NCBI GenBank assembly: GCA_024811115.1
Contig: JAKOGH010000747.1
Coordinates: 372,001 to 436,000 of the forward strand
From: Terana coerulea
Lineage: Eukaryota; Basidiomycota; Agaricomycetes; Polyporales; Phanerochaetaceae
Direction of reading: 5' to 3'
Length of the DNA stretch: 64,000 nucleotides
The position numbers and the translations under genes are program-made. Shown here piece after piece: positions 34,599 through 45,801 of this stretch (within the stretch, counting starts at the first letter, position 1; each line of letters starts with the position of its first letter). The notes under the pieces were generated by a model. That model did no database searches, was not told the DNA's origin, and saw only the letters and a program-made list of their open reading frames with translations.

Positions 34599-37241
34599 CT
34601 ACGTCCCAACATCGCTGACTCGCGTGAGAAGGGCTCTGCGCTTCTTCTTGGGCGGTTCCTGCGCCACGTCGTTCGACGTGTCCGCGGACGCAGTCGAGCC
34701 AGCCTGAGCAGACCCTTCCGGCGCAAGCGCGAATAGAGATGGTATATTCTCGTCGACGCTCGCCGCCGGTGTGAGCGGGGGCTCCGCGGTCGCCGTCCGC
34801 TTCATGGGCACCACAGGCGTAACCACGGGAGACAGTGCCGGGAGGCCCACAGTCGAGGAAGACGGTGTCGACAGGGGTGTGACCATGGTCGAGTTCGAGA
34901 GGGGCACGGAGTTATGGTGGGCGATGGAGTGCAGTTGCAGGGTTTGCTGTTGTGTATGATGCGCCGGCAGGATGTCGTCGAATACGACGAGCGTGCAGTA
35001 GCCGTCTCGTGACGAAAGTATCAGGGACTGTCCGTCCGGTGACCTGGGGAGAGACTGAGAGACAGACAGAGATCAGTTGTGAATGGACTCACCAGGACAT
35101 ATCTGTGAACTCGTCATAATGGAGCTTAGTCAGAAGGCAAATCGGTCCTGCCTGCTGCGTGTCGTATATTGTGATTGTATCCATCGTCGCCACGGCATAA
35201 AGCATCCGATATGGCAAGGCAAACACAGATCCCGTTGCAGTGTTTGAAGGCGAGTGAGTAAGTATTGGTGGTCTGGAGGTGGCTGGGGTGGGTGGTCGTA
35301 AAGAGTCAGTTGCGGAGAGGGCCGGCGAAGGCATAGTCACGCTCTGCGGCGTAGATGGAACGGGTTCAGGAGGGGAAGAGGCAGGAGGAGGCGATGTGAT
35401 CACAGGAGTCGGTTGTTGCCTGACGGGTGGTGAGCTCATGGGCACCTCGGGGCTCTGCGACGGCCTTGGTTTAGGATCAGCGATGTCGACATCGACTACC
35501 ACGTCAGAACCTCGTTCCACAGCAACATTAGCTGGGTCCGCCTGTTCGCCATGATTCACGCCAGAACGCAGCTCATAGAGCAACGGCGAGAACTTGACGG
35601 CAACGCTCGCCTTTTTGTGGCCAGGCAATCGTGCAATCGGCGGGCGGGTGAAATTGGCGCGGGAGTAGATGTACACGGATGAAGATAAAGTCTGGGCTGA
35701 CGTGTCACCAGAATTCGATGGGTGACCTTTCCTACCACGAGTGGATTGCTCATCCGTGACTTTCGACGAGCTCGGTAGAACAGAAGGATCTTCGAATTGC
35801 CCCGCCGGTGTGAGGAGTAGGCCGCCGTCAGTGCTGAACGTGAGGCGTCGGAAGAAGTTGGTGTAACTTTCGTCACCGTACAGCTTCACCGAATGCCACG
35901 TTGCTGCCGGGACTGGAGGCATTCTAATAGCAGGAAGGGCGGGCATCGGAGACGGTGAGCGCGCATAACGTGTATGAGCAGCAGGTGATCCTGGCGCATT
36001 TGAGCTGAAAGATGAGCGGCGGGAAGAAGCTCTCTCGAGAGGTGGCGGGAACATGGAAGAAGGGGTACTTGGCACAGACGGTGTGGGAGTCAATAAGACC
36101 GATTGTTGAGAGCTTGATGCAGCGTTATCATCCCGTGAAAGCTCCGTGCCGCTGACGGATTCGATGTCGCTGGCAGTGGATTCCCGCCGAAAGAGACTCG
36201 GTCTGCGACTTCGGCTGTGGCTGTGGCTATGTCGATGCACCATCTTTGTGTTCTTCCCAATGGCATGCACGTCGAGAGCTCCTGACTTGTAAGATAAGCT
36301 ATGGATATGCATGGACCGATCACTGCTCTGCGTAGCGATGTACTCGTTCAGAGGATCCCAAGCAACCCCTTGCACATAGTGGTTATGTTCGGCAATTTCA
36401 TGAATGCATTTACCTGTGCAACCTGTCAGTATTGTCCATGCATTTGTAAGGTCGTGAAATTCCATTACCGTCATTCACTGTGAAAATCCTAGCGCAGTTA
36501 TCGGTGCTACCAGCGAGGATATATTCTCCAGACGGACTCCAAGCAAGGTCATAGACTTGCATAGTCGTACATCTGGCCAATGTTAGTGATTGCGACAGCT
36601 GTTGCAGTGATCACTTACCGGAACGTAGTCCGTGGCTTCCAATGCTCTTTCTCGTACTGCAAATCCTCCGAGGTAAGATCACTGCCATAAGCAGCGACGT
36701 GAGGACTTGTACTCGGTGCCCACACAATGATCATTCCGTCTATATGATTTGGATGAGTCACAAGGCTTTGAGGTTAGTCCTGTACATACCATCTCCAGCC
36801 GAGGCAATGAGTTCGCCTATGGCATGTAAGTTATAGCGGCAGCATCTACGCGTCATTCACGTACCGTTCGGACTCCAGCGCACCACGTTTACAGCGGCAG
36901 AGTGCCTGCTGAGGGTAGCAAGGTACTCGACCCGCGGTGGCCGCGCGGAATTGCCCTCCGTTCCCGCATTCTCCTTCACGGATGGGGGAATTATGTTAGG
37001 GTGCACTGTCCAAAGCTGACGTACAGTTGTCTGTTAGACTATCTGATATATTTGGCTAGCGCAATAGACGTACTCTGACATGGTTGTCTTCGCCTCCTGT
37101 AGCCAACTTGTATGTCTGGCTCACGAAGTTCTTGTCCTGCGCTGGACGCGCCTTCTTGATAGGCACAGGCTGGAAGTCACAGGTCGATATTGGCTTGCTG
37201 TCGTGCCAGCGGATTTCCAGAGTCTTGACACGCATAGTCAT
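34599..37241 (-). CDS. CAC2: Chromatin assembly factor 1 subunit B (p60/Cac2)
   Basis: WD40 subunit of CAF-1, which loads H3-H4 behind the replication fork. Seven exons: 37241-37074, 37015-36865, 36816-36790 (27 nt), 36739-36619, 36572-36469, 36413-35093 and 35043-34599, giving 778 residues. The family N-terminus is clear (VKTLEIRWHDSKPISTCDFQ). WD repeats follow: FVSQTYKLATGGEDNHVRLW, VNVVRWSPNGELIASAGDDG, VYDLAWSPSGEYILAGSTDN, VQGVAWDPLNEYIATQSSDR. A Ser/Pro-rich insert of about 200 residues lies before the last repeats (FTDMSWSPDGQSLILSSRDG). The tail is disordered and carries a basic PPKKKRR motif, likely nuclear import. The frame is intact. Confidence 0.92.
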
Positions 37242-37540
37242 GGTTGCGAAAGGTCAGCGAGGGGTCATGTAGAATGAGGGGAAACGAAGGTCACTTGGCG
37301 GCGACAGCCATGGGATAGTTCATCGAGTTTATTTATTCATTACTTATCGCCTGATAAGTCCTACGGCCGTTCTATGACCATCATAGAAAGCAGTAATACA
37401 ACTGAAATGCGTAGCTTACTGAACTCTATACTATCCGAATCCAGCTCACTTATTGCTTACTGCAGCTCGCACTGAATAGGAGTTTACCAGGTAGCAACCC
37501 TCGTGTGAGTACAACCGAATCCAACCATGGTACCATCGAG

Positions 37541-39576
37541 CTAACGAATCAAGCTACCACGCAGAGCAGACGCAGAACCCATGAGGGCGTCCGGTTCTTC
37601 TTCCTTCACCGGCACTCCCAGAACTACACCCAAGTCCTTCATGCTTTTCTGAAGCACATTCGTCACATGCGCGAGGCCAGCCTGCTCCTCCGCCAGCACC
37701 TGCACCCCCGTCGTCAGCAAACCGGCGTATTCATAGTTGCCGCAACAGAGACATACCTGGGCAATCCGAGCGAGACCGTCCTCGTCCACAACCGCCCATT
37801 CCACGACGCCCTCCTGCCTGTCGTGTTCCCGTGCGGCCCGCACGGCGTCGACGAGTGCCCACATCTCATTCAACTTCCCCCGCATCTTGCCCAGCCCGCC
37901 CGGCCGTCGGATTTCTTCATCGATGTCCTCGAGCGCCGCGCGGAGCGCCTCCTCTTCCGGCCTTATTGAGGATGAGCGGAGCGCAGGAATAAGCAGGTGC
38001 AGGTGCTGCACAACGCGCAGCACGCGATGCGTCAGTTGCGTTTGAAGCGCTGCTGCACGGCGGAGGCGTGAGGTGTTCGTGACTTGATGGCGCTGGGAGA
38101 GCGCCTCGAGTCGGGTCCTCAGCTCCTGCAGGGCCATTTAGTATTCATGAAACGGCGGTAGGGCTGAGGTAGAATAGAGACCTTGAGCTTTTCTTGATGT
38201 TCGGATGCTTGTTTACTTTGCGCCTCAACACGCTGTTGCAAGTCATCGAAGCCCACGGCGAGCACAGGTACCATGCTGTGGCAAACGCTATTCAACGAAG
38301 ATCTGCGGGGCTAGATTGACGTCCGTACCAACTGGGATCAGGATTTTCCCTCACAGCTTTCTGCCACAACGCGTCGTTGGTGGCATTTGCAGGACGCCCA
38401 TATAAGTGGACTTGTGCAGGGTCCACCAAATTGTAGAAGTAATGCTGCAGGCAATGTTAACGGCGTTGTCAGAACGCACTCAACTGAGGACTGACCTGGA
38501 ATCGACACTGAGGCGAGTTTGAGTCCCACGCCTGTTTAATCCCGTCGATTCGCTGGGCAAGGGCAGTAAATTGTGCTTGCGGATCTTGCTGCTGCTGTAA
38601 TGGTATCACTGTCGCTCTAGAGGACAATAGACTGGCTCCTAGGGTCGGTGCTCCGAGGGTAGACATCCCAAGACTCGATTGGCCAAGTGCGCTTCCACCG
38701 AAAAATCCAGTAGGCTGAGCCTGCTGAGGCTGCCCGAGGTTACCAAACAAGGAGCCTCCAGCCTGCTGCTGCTGCTGCTGCTGCTGGGTTTGCTGAGGCT
38801 GTCCGAACAGTGAACCTGCACCAGGTTGCTGTTGCGTGTTTCCAAATAGAGAGCCTTGCGTTGGCTGCTGTGTTGATTGACCGAATAATGAGCCCGCAGG
38901 CTTCTGCTGGTTCGTCTGCCCGAATAACGATTGTTGTGCGGGTTGGTTCTGGTTGGTGCTTCCGAAGAGGCTAGGCGCGGTAATTCCTGTAGCAGTACCG
39001 TTGGGTGGTTGAGAATTCGCGGAGTTGTCGTGGAACTCACCTGTGTTGCTCGTGTTTCCAAACAATCCTCCGGTCGTGTTAGAGGTGTTGGACGCGTTCC
39101 CAAACAAGCCTCCACCTGTTGTCCCTGTTGCGCCAGTGTTGCTAAAAGGCCCCCTCCTGTCGTGTTTGTGGCAGGAGCAGCATTCCCAAACAGCCCTCCT
39201 GTAGGAGCGTTATTTGTCGTATTTGCAGTGCTTGTACCTGCCGCGTTTCCAAACAGACCTCCGGTAGGAGCAAGTTGATTCTGTTGAGTATTTCCGAATA
39301 GACCCCCGTACTTTGTTGCTGCTGCTGCTGCTGTTGGGCGTTGGTGTTGCCAAAGAGTCCACCACCAGCTGCAGGGGCGTTCCCGAACAGGCCGCCACCC
39401 GTGGTAGAGCCCGTGTTCTGCGACGCGTTTCCGAACAAGCCACCGGTCGTATTCTGCTGAGTCGTATTCACAGCGGGTGCCGAGCCAAATCCACCGCCAA
39501 ATAGACCCCCTCCTGCCGCTTGCTGCTGGGGCTGCGGCTGCTGAGCTTGTTGCGCTTGACCGAAAGAGCTGAACAT
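37541..39576 (-). CDS. NUP57: FG nucleoporin Nup54/Nup57 (frame broken twice)
   Basis: Central-channel nucleoporin of the Nup62 complex. Exons: 39576-38496, 38444-38329, 38275-38182 and 38125-37541. The first 330 residues are GLFGN/SLFGQ FG repeats with polyglutamine. The C-terminal half is the coiled Nup54 domain: QFTALAQRIDGIKQAWD, HYFYNLVDPAQVHLYGRPAN, CMVPVLAVGFDDLQQRVEAQ, ELRTRLEALSQRHQV. Two missing bases break the FG region: a C run at 39303-39307 and an A run at 39144-39147. With one base added at each site the repeats run unbroken (GGLFGNTQQNQLAPTGGLFG) and the protein has 625 residues. The introns of the C-terminal part all keep phase. Confidence 0.88.
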
Positions 39577-40004
39577 TGTGGATGGTCGCTGCTTTACGAG
39601 TGGAACAAGTGAGTTACTCCGCTAAAAATGCAGAGAGATTGAATATTCCCTCTCCAGAAGACGAGGGATCTATCCAGCGAAATAGAGGTAAGGTGTGAGC
39701 GGATGGTGGGGAATGGCAAGTCCAACTCTCATGAAGTCGCGGCCGCACGCGTCTGCTAGGATCTCGATCTCGATCGCTGTTGATGGCTTCGCATGACTCT
39801 AAAAGAGGAAATTGGATCAATCCAGCTTTGCTCAACCACCATCTCGACTTGCAAGAATATCACCACTAGCCATGCCTTGCAGTGAAGTCAAATGAATAAT
39901 TTAAACGACCAATATCCGGATGCAAAATATGAGACTATGTTACAAATGCACTACGTGAGATCTCAGAGCAAATCGACAGCAATACGAGTTTTCATCCAGG
40001 TCAA

Positions 40005-41119
40005 TTACTCCGTCTTCACTCGTTCGTATCCCTTTGGCTGGTTGCCAGACCACCCAAACCAACTACCTCTCTTGTTAGGTCCCGGCCTGTCCGCCTCATT
40101 CCCAGACATCATCCCTTCTGTCTCCAGGTCGCTCGGCACCTCCACCTCCTCGAATCTACCGTTTCCGCTGCCAGGCCGCTCGCGCAGGGATGAAGAGGAA
40201 GACGTCCTGGAGTGGTTATTTGCCGGAGGAATAGGGATGCTGGACCCGGAGACATCGTATCCCTGCAGCTCCGGATGCGACGAGAGATTAGCAAGCTCTG
40301 ACTCGAGCTGCTGACGCCGAGCACTGATGTCTGCTTTGGATTGAAAGCGGCTCGGTCCCGCAGGCGGAGTTTCCATTGCCTGGGCGTCGCGGCGGGCGGT
40401 GTCTTGCGCGGATGTTTGTGCTTGTCGTAGGAAGCCTGTGCCAGCGGCGATGACCGTGGGGCCGTAGCTTTGCCAGAAAGTCTGCACGAGTTGCGCAGGG
40501 CCGGACACCGGGTCGGACAGCGTTGGCGGGTTTCCAGCACGCACTGCGGCATCTCCTGTGAGGCCGCCTTCGTCCAGAGCATCTGGGCGGGGAGCACCAC
40601 CGGGTGCCTGTCCCATGGTGTTCGTGACATGCGCCCAGGCTTGCCTGAGCAGGCGTTGCAGATAGTTGTAGACGTATGTCTTCAGTTGCGACAGCGCAGA
40701 GTCTATTTCTCGTTCGTGCGCGGAGAAGAACGGTTGGATGTACGTCTTGTAAATGTACGACGATCCTTCCGATTGAGGCAGAGAGAGCCACAACAGGAAC
40801 AGCGTCTTCAATGGGTAGTATAATGGGATCCTGAAACCTCGAGTTAGTGATTGCACAAAGAGGGGTAGTTCAGAGCGCACCAGAATATCAACCACTCTGC
40901 TACATACTCAACTGTGACAATGCAGCCCAAGACGCTCCAGTACATAAGCCATCTCTCGAGTTCGGCTTCAGAGGCGGGCCTTTGTGAGAGGGTCTTGTAC
41001 GAAGCGTAACCCGGATAAAGAAAGGCTGATATTGCACTAGAGCAAACCTAAATTCCTGTTGCCCATGCGTATAAGGCCCTCACACACCTAATTATGCGGA
41101 ACAAGAAATAGAATAACAT
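40005..41119 (-). CDS. YOP1: REEP/Yop1-family ER-shaping protein
   Basis: Reticulon-like TB2/DP1/HVA22 protein that curves ER tubules. Exons: 41119-41088, 41036-40881 and 40830-40005, giving 337 residues. The N-terminus has two hairpin membrane segments (AISAFLYPGYASYKTLSQRP; WLMYWSVLGCIVTVEYVAEW; PLYYPLKTLFLLWLSLPQSE). These are followed by the family signature SSYIYKTYIQPFFSAHEREI. A helix and a long disordered Ser/Pro/Gly tail of about 200 residues follow, ending KGYERVKTE. The tail is longer than in yeast Yop1 (about 180 residues in all) but common in Agaricomycetes. The frame is intact. Confidence 0.9.
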
Positions 41120-41477
41120 GGTTGTGGCTGAAGGACGTTAGCGTCCAAGCGATGCGCGTCGCTGCATAAGTATTGGGCGCCTACACACTGCACAGCTTAC
41201 TGACCGGGCTTACTGTTTACTTACTTGATTTCAACTTTGTTGAATCTTCTGTTACAAAGGCTTAGTGACTAGTAAGCAAACTTTATTGATCCTCACAGTG
41301 CAGAGTACTAGTCCGCTTTCGTCGCAGATTGAATCCGATTTACTACATCCACTGCGCTGAAGAGACGGCTTGGGAACCTTCTCGTACGTTCGAAGCATGG
41401 ATCACCTCTCCTCCTTAAATCTCTGCTCAAGATGTCGGCTCAGTCTACGCCGAAGTCCTCCATAACCTGAAGCATAG
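41120..41477. promoter_or_regulatory. Divergent promoter region, YOP1 / CYP40
   Basis: 358 bp between start codons on opposite strands. No TATA box is obvious; a CTTACTTACTTG-like run is near 41210-41230. Confidence 0.45.
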
Positions 41478-42933
41478 ATGGCGGCACAACGTCCTCTGAC
41501 CTACTTCGACATCACAATTGGTGGCAGACCAGCAGGTCGGGTCGTCTTTCAGCTGTACAATGACACTGTTCCAAAGACTGCTGAGAATTTCCGTAAGCCT
41601 CTGATTAGATCCGTATTCTTCTTTTGTATTTGTATTGAAGCTCTGTCGTAAGGGGCACTCTGCACGGGCGAGAAGGGAGTTGGCGAGTCCGGAAAGCCGC
41701 TATCGTATGAAGGAAGCAACTTTCATCGTGTAATCAAAGGGTGAGTGTTTCATTTGTTCGGCTCAGCTTCTATAAATTGAGTGGTTTTCATCATGCAGGT
41801 TTATGATCCAGGGTGGCGATTTCACTATGGGTGATGGCAGGGGAGGCGAGTCAATCTACGGAGAGAAATTCGAGGATGAAAACTTTGAGGTTAAGCACAC
41901 AAAGCCCTTCCTACTGTCGATGGTATGTTCCTACCGTGCTCCACTCTTGGCCTATGACTCAAGCGCGAAGATTTGTAGGCGAACGCCGGGCCTGGCACCA
42001 ATGGTTCCCAGTTCTTCGTCACTGCCGCCCCTACACCGCATCTCGACAACAAGCACGTCGTCTTCGGTGAGGTCATCCGTGGCAAGTCCGTAGGTAAGTA
42101 ACCGGATCTTGCGTGCGCCGTCAGCGTCTGATTCCATGCAATAGTACGGTCTGTCGAGAATCATGCCACCGCCTCTGGAGATGTCCCCACTGAACCATGC
42201 ACGATTGCAAAATGCGGTGAACTAGACCCCTCCGATCCGTCCCTAGCGGAAGCTGCTGTGGGCTCGGACGGTGACTCTTTCGAAGACTACCCCGAAGACC
42301 AAGACGCCTTGAGCGACGGTGACGTGCAAGAGAAGCCGGAGGTAGCGCTCCGCGTTGCCCAAGAAATCAGGGAAGTCGGTAACAAGCTCTTCAAAGAAGG
42401 CAAGGCGGAGGTTGCGCTTGGAAAGTACCAGAGTATGTGGTCTCCATAGCACGCCCGCGCCCACACTGCCGAGACTGAAATTAACGCAGAGGCAGTCCGC
42501 TACCTTGACGTGCATCCCGTATTGCCCGAGGACGCACCGCCGGAGCTGCGCGACTCCTACGACGGCCTTCTGGCCCCTCTGCTTCTCAACTCGGCCCTTG
42601 CAGCGATCCGCTCCGGACAGCCACAGGTTGCGATCGACAGCGCTACCAGAGCATTGGACCGGCTCGAACTGAACGACTCAGACAAGGGTAAGCTCCGCCG
42701 CGTCCGTGATGACGCCATACTCATGATGACGCTATTTAGCAAAGGCGCTTTATCGCCGCGCGCTCGGCCGTAGTGCACTGAAGGAAGAAGACGAGGCAGA
42801 GCAGGACCTTGTACGCGCGCACGAGCTTGTCAAAGAGGATGCCGCGATTAAGGCCGAGCTGGAGAAGGTTCGCGCGCGCAAGAAAGAGAAGCGGGACAAG
42901 GAGAAGAAAGCTTTCAAGAAGCTGTTTGCATGA
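41478..42933 (+). CDS. CPR6: Cyclophilin 40-type peptidyl-prolyl isomerase with TPR domain
   Basis: Hsp90 co-chaperone of the CYP40 class, 373 residues. Seven exons: 41478-41592, 41653-41740, 41799-41922, 41979-42093, 42145-42432, 42490-42687 and 42740-42933. The cyclophilin domain (about residues 5-175) has [37 protein letters not shown], and [20 protein letters not shown]. The residue at the usual cyclosporin-contacting Trp is His (PHLDNKH), as in other CYP40 proteins. The TPR part follows ([40 protein letters not shown]) with a charged C-terminal helix rich in [10 protein letters not shown]. The frame is intact. Confidence 0.93.
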
Positions 42934-45165
42934 GCAACGTCAATGTCGGAATACAACCGTGATTGCTATTTGTACAATATATGCTTCATCAGAGCGCGGG
43001 CTGTTTCTCTCAATCTTGTGGGCCTTCCACACTTCTTCTGTAAAACGGATATTTTTGAAGCGCTCGACGTCATATACCCAGCATGCTCAAGGACGATGAC
43101 TACGATGGAGTATAGCACGGCTTCGAGTCATCAGTGGCTGAGGCAGATTTGTAGGTTCGTACTTACGTTCCATATTAGGCTGGTTGTGCTACCATCGGCA
43201 ACTTCCGATTGGACCATCAGCCTGGCGGAGAACATTCCCCCTCCATCCCCTCTCCACCACCATTTCATTTGCTACGGAAGTGCTTCAGGCGAGTTATGCC
43301 TACCAGAGTGTATCTTCACTAAATTGCAGAGCAGTTTTCATATGATTGCTTCATCCGCTTCTTACAGTTGAGCCGACTCACCAGCACCCAGCCCCAAGGT
43401 GAAGTCCGCTGGTAGACCCTCAACCTCTCATTAGGCTGAAAAACTTGTTTCAGACCCGACGGTCCGAGCACACAAAGTATGTCAATCACAAATTCTATGG
43501 AGGATGTCTCACTCGGCTTGCATGGCCTACCAAATGTTTCGAAGATTACGATCGCCTGACATGATCGTGCTCACACACGGGCTCTAATTTCAGTAACGTG
43601 GCTCTTTTCCGGCGCTCTATTCTCATCCACGCTGCGCCTGGAGAACATGGCAGGCGGGGATTAATTTTGGTTCATACTTGCGTGGAATGGCCCTACATTA
43701 TAGGTCGCTGTGCAATATGGTAGGTGCACTCATTTCGATGCCCGCTCTCCGAACCTGACTTCGATTATTCCAATACTACCCAGAGAATACAACGTCTACA
43801 TTGCTCAAGTCAAACAGTTTGGCGAAGCATAAATAAAATCTGACTAGTATGGAGCCGACGGCTTTCTACCGGAGAGGCGTTGCACAGCACGAACGTCTAC
43901 CTGAGTTTTCGCTTGGATTGCTTTCTCTTCTCCGAAGGCAGTGGACCGCGCATCTTGACCGCTGGGGCTTACCGTTACATCCGCTTCGCATTTCACCTCC
44001 ATCAAACCATTGGCAGCAGTTTGAAACCAATTCGACCGCTGGACGTCCGCTCTGACCGTTGCTGAGTTTCAGCTTGGCGCATCTCCGGGCCCTGCTGCAG
44101 CCTGCTCTCCAGCGGCTCCCCAACGGCGCGAAGGAAGTGGTTCGCGGCGTCCGAACGGCATACAATACACAGGCTCATACGTCTCATGATGGCAGAAATC
44201 GCCGGAGTGGCCACCGCATGGAGCACGTATGCTCGGTTTTTGGGAGCCAGACGGACCGCCGTGCGCCCTTGGTGTGCAACAGGTTCCACAAACCCGGTCA
44301 AATAATGATACCGTAAGGCCGCGCCGGTACGCCAAACGCACGCCCACGCAGCATCATTGCGACAAGAAACCAAATCGGCGTACGCTCGATCGCGCGCTCG
44401 CGCTTCATGGCACTGTACACCGATGGGCGTCTACCGCATTTACGCCAGCAGCAGCATCGGCCTGCGTTTGTTTTCTGACTCCGCACCACCCGCAGCGTTT
44501 CGACCTGCGTATACATGGCGATTTGCAGCGCCGCACGACACTGCTGCTGTGGACCTCATTACTCGCAGACATCCCAGAGATGAGAGCGAGCTGGGCCAAC
44601 CTTGCCTCAATTCTACAATCTTCCGCGGGACAATCTTCCTGCACCTACTTCCTCTTCGAGGATTAAGGATCGACCGTAGAAAGGAAGATACTATCTTTCA
44701 TCGAGATTGATCGGACATGATTCATATCAGCAGCTGCGGTTGCTTGAGGTTATTGAAACCCCGTTCTCGGAGTGGCAGGTGCGCCGCACGAGGATGCTGT
44801 GCATATTTTGCTTCAGGTTACACGCCGCTAACCTCCGGCTTGCATCTACAGGCACGGACTTTGCCTTACGTCAAAATGTAAAACACCCCGTTGTAGAGGC
44901 CACCTTTTGTCGAGTGTTGAGCGCACACCATGCAATTGCGGCCGCCTCGCTGTAATATCCGTGGACGCGACGGGACGACTTGACTCCTTGTAACACTGGC
45001 TCCGTATGTCACTAACGCTACCCCATGCAATCGTCACGTTCCGAACAGAGCGGCTCGGAAGATGGGCGGCGACAGGGACAGGGTATAAAAGCAGGTTCAT
45101 TCCTACTTGTCTTAGCATAGTCGACTTACCTGAATCGTCCTCAATCCTCCACCTTCGCACACACT
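42934..45165. other. Gene-poor region, nothing recognised
   Basis: 2.2 kb with only short overlapping open frames on both strands (for example 44229-44666 plus and 44002-44373 minus), none with a domain or believable splicing. A TATAAAA box at 45083-45089 serves the small zinc-cluster gene. Confidence 0.45.
45083..45089 (+). promoter_or_regulatory. TATA box of the small zinc-cluster gene
   Basis: TATAAAA, 77 bp upstream of the ATG at 45166, in a GC-rich context. Confidence 0.6.
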
Positions 45166-45541
45166 ATGAGCACCTCTGCACAGGTACGCCCGCTTTCTTC
45201 TGCCTTGTCAATCCCATTATTCACCACTTCGCTGGCAGACCAGCGATAACAATGCTTTCCTCGACAGTGACGGCGAGAGATTCCTCGCACGCCGCGCCGA
45301 ACCCCCATGGCTTGCCAATTCTGCCGCAGTTAGTCCAGCCAGCGCATCTTTCTCATTTACCTGGCGATGCTAACTCTTGCTCGGACAGACCGCAAGCTGA
45401 AGTGCGACGGGATCAAGCCGTCCTGCACGAACTGTAATAAGCGCGGTGTCCCGTGTGCATACGTGCCTGTGTAAGTGCCGTTTCGCTGGCTTTTGCTTAC
45501 ACAGATCCTCACAAAGCTTGACTACACGCAGGCCGAAGTGA
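45166..45541 (+). CDS. Tiny Zn(II)2Cys6 zinc-cluster protein (about 66 residues)
   Basis: Four exons: 45166-45183, 45239-45328, 45389-45470 and 45532-45541. The reading MSTSAQTSDNNAFLDSDGER leads into ARRAEPP, then the zinc cluster MACQFCRNRKLKCDGIKPSC, TNC, and GVPCAY. The spacing is C-x2-C-x6-C-x6-C-x2-C-x6-C, which is canonical. One C appears to be missing from the run at 45302-45306; with it the ERFL part and the cluster share a frame. The last exon adds only PK and a stop at 45539-45541. There is no regulatory domain. It could bind DNA alone and compete with larger factors, or be the remnant of one; a longer splice form past 45541 cannot be excluded. Confidence 0.65.
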
Positions 45542-45777
45542 TCCCCACGAAAGTAACAGGTGCTGCCCTGAATTCGACACCCTGGCCATTTGGACTGGCT
45601 CCGACATGGCAACGGTACATAGTTCCATCAGTCCCCCGAATCTTGTTAGGAAGCACATATGTGCTTGCGCGCCATCCATATCTTAATTCACCCTTGTCTG
45701 TATCTATACGCATCTGTACCAGCACCTTCTACCCCAATACATTCCCCGTTATGATGAGCTATAGATAAAGTTCGAGA

Positions 45778-45801
45778 ACTTTGTGGACTAGTCCACAAAG
45801 T
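45778..45801. repeat. Perfect 24-bp palindrome over the stop codon of the OCRL-like gene
   Basis: The half-site ACTTTGTGGACT (45778-45789) is followed directly by its exact reverse complement to 45801. It includes the last codons and TAG (45790-45788) of the minus-strand gene. In RNA it would form a 12-bp perfect stem with no room for a loop unless the centre opens. Role unknown. Confidence 0.8.

Noticed and set aside
38760..39480. Polyglutamine/FG repeats considered as a tandem repeat or CRISPR-like array
   Set aside because: Repeat units vary and are in frame with GLFGN/SLFGQ nucleoporin repeats, and the organism is a eukaryote.
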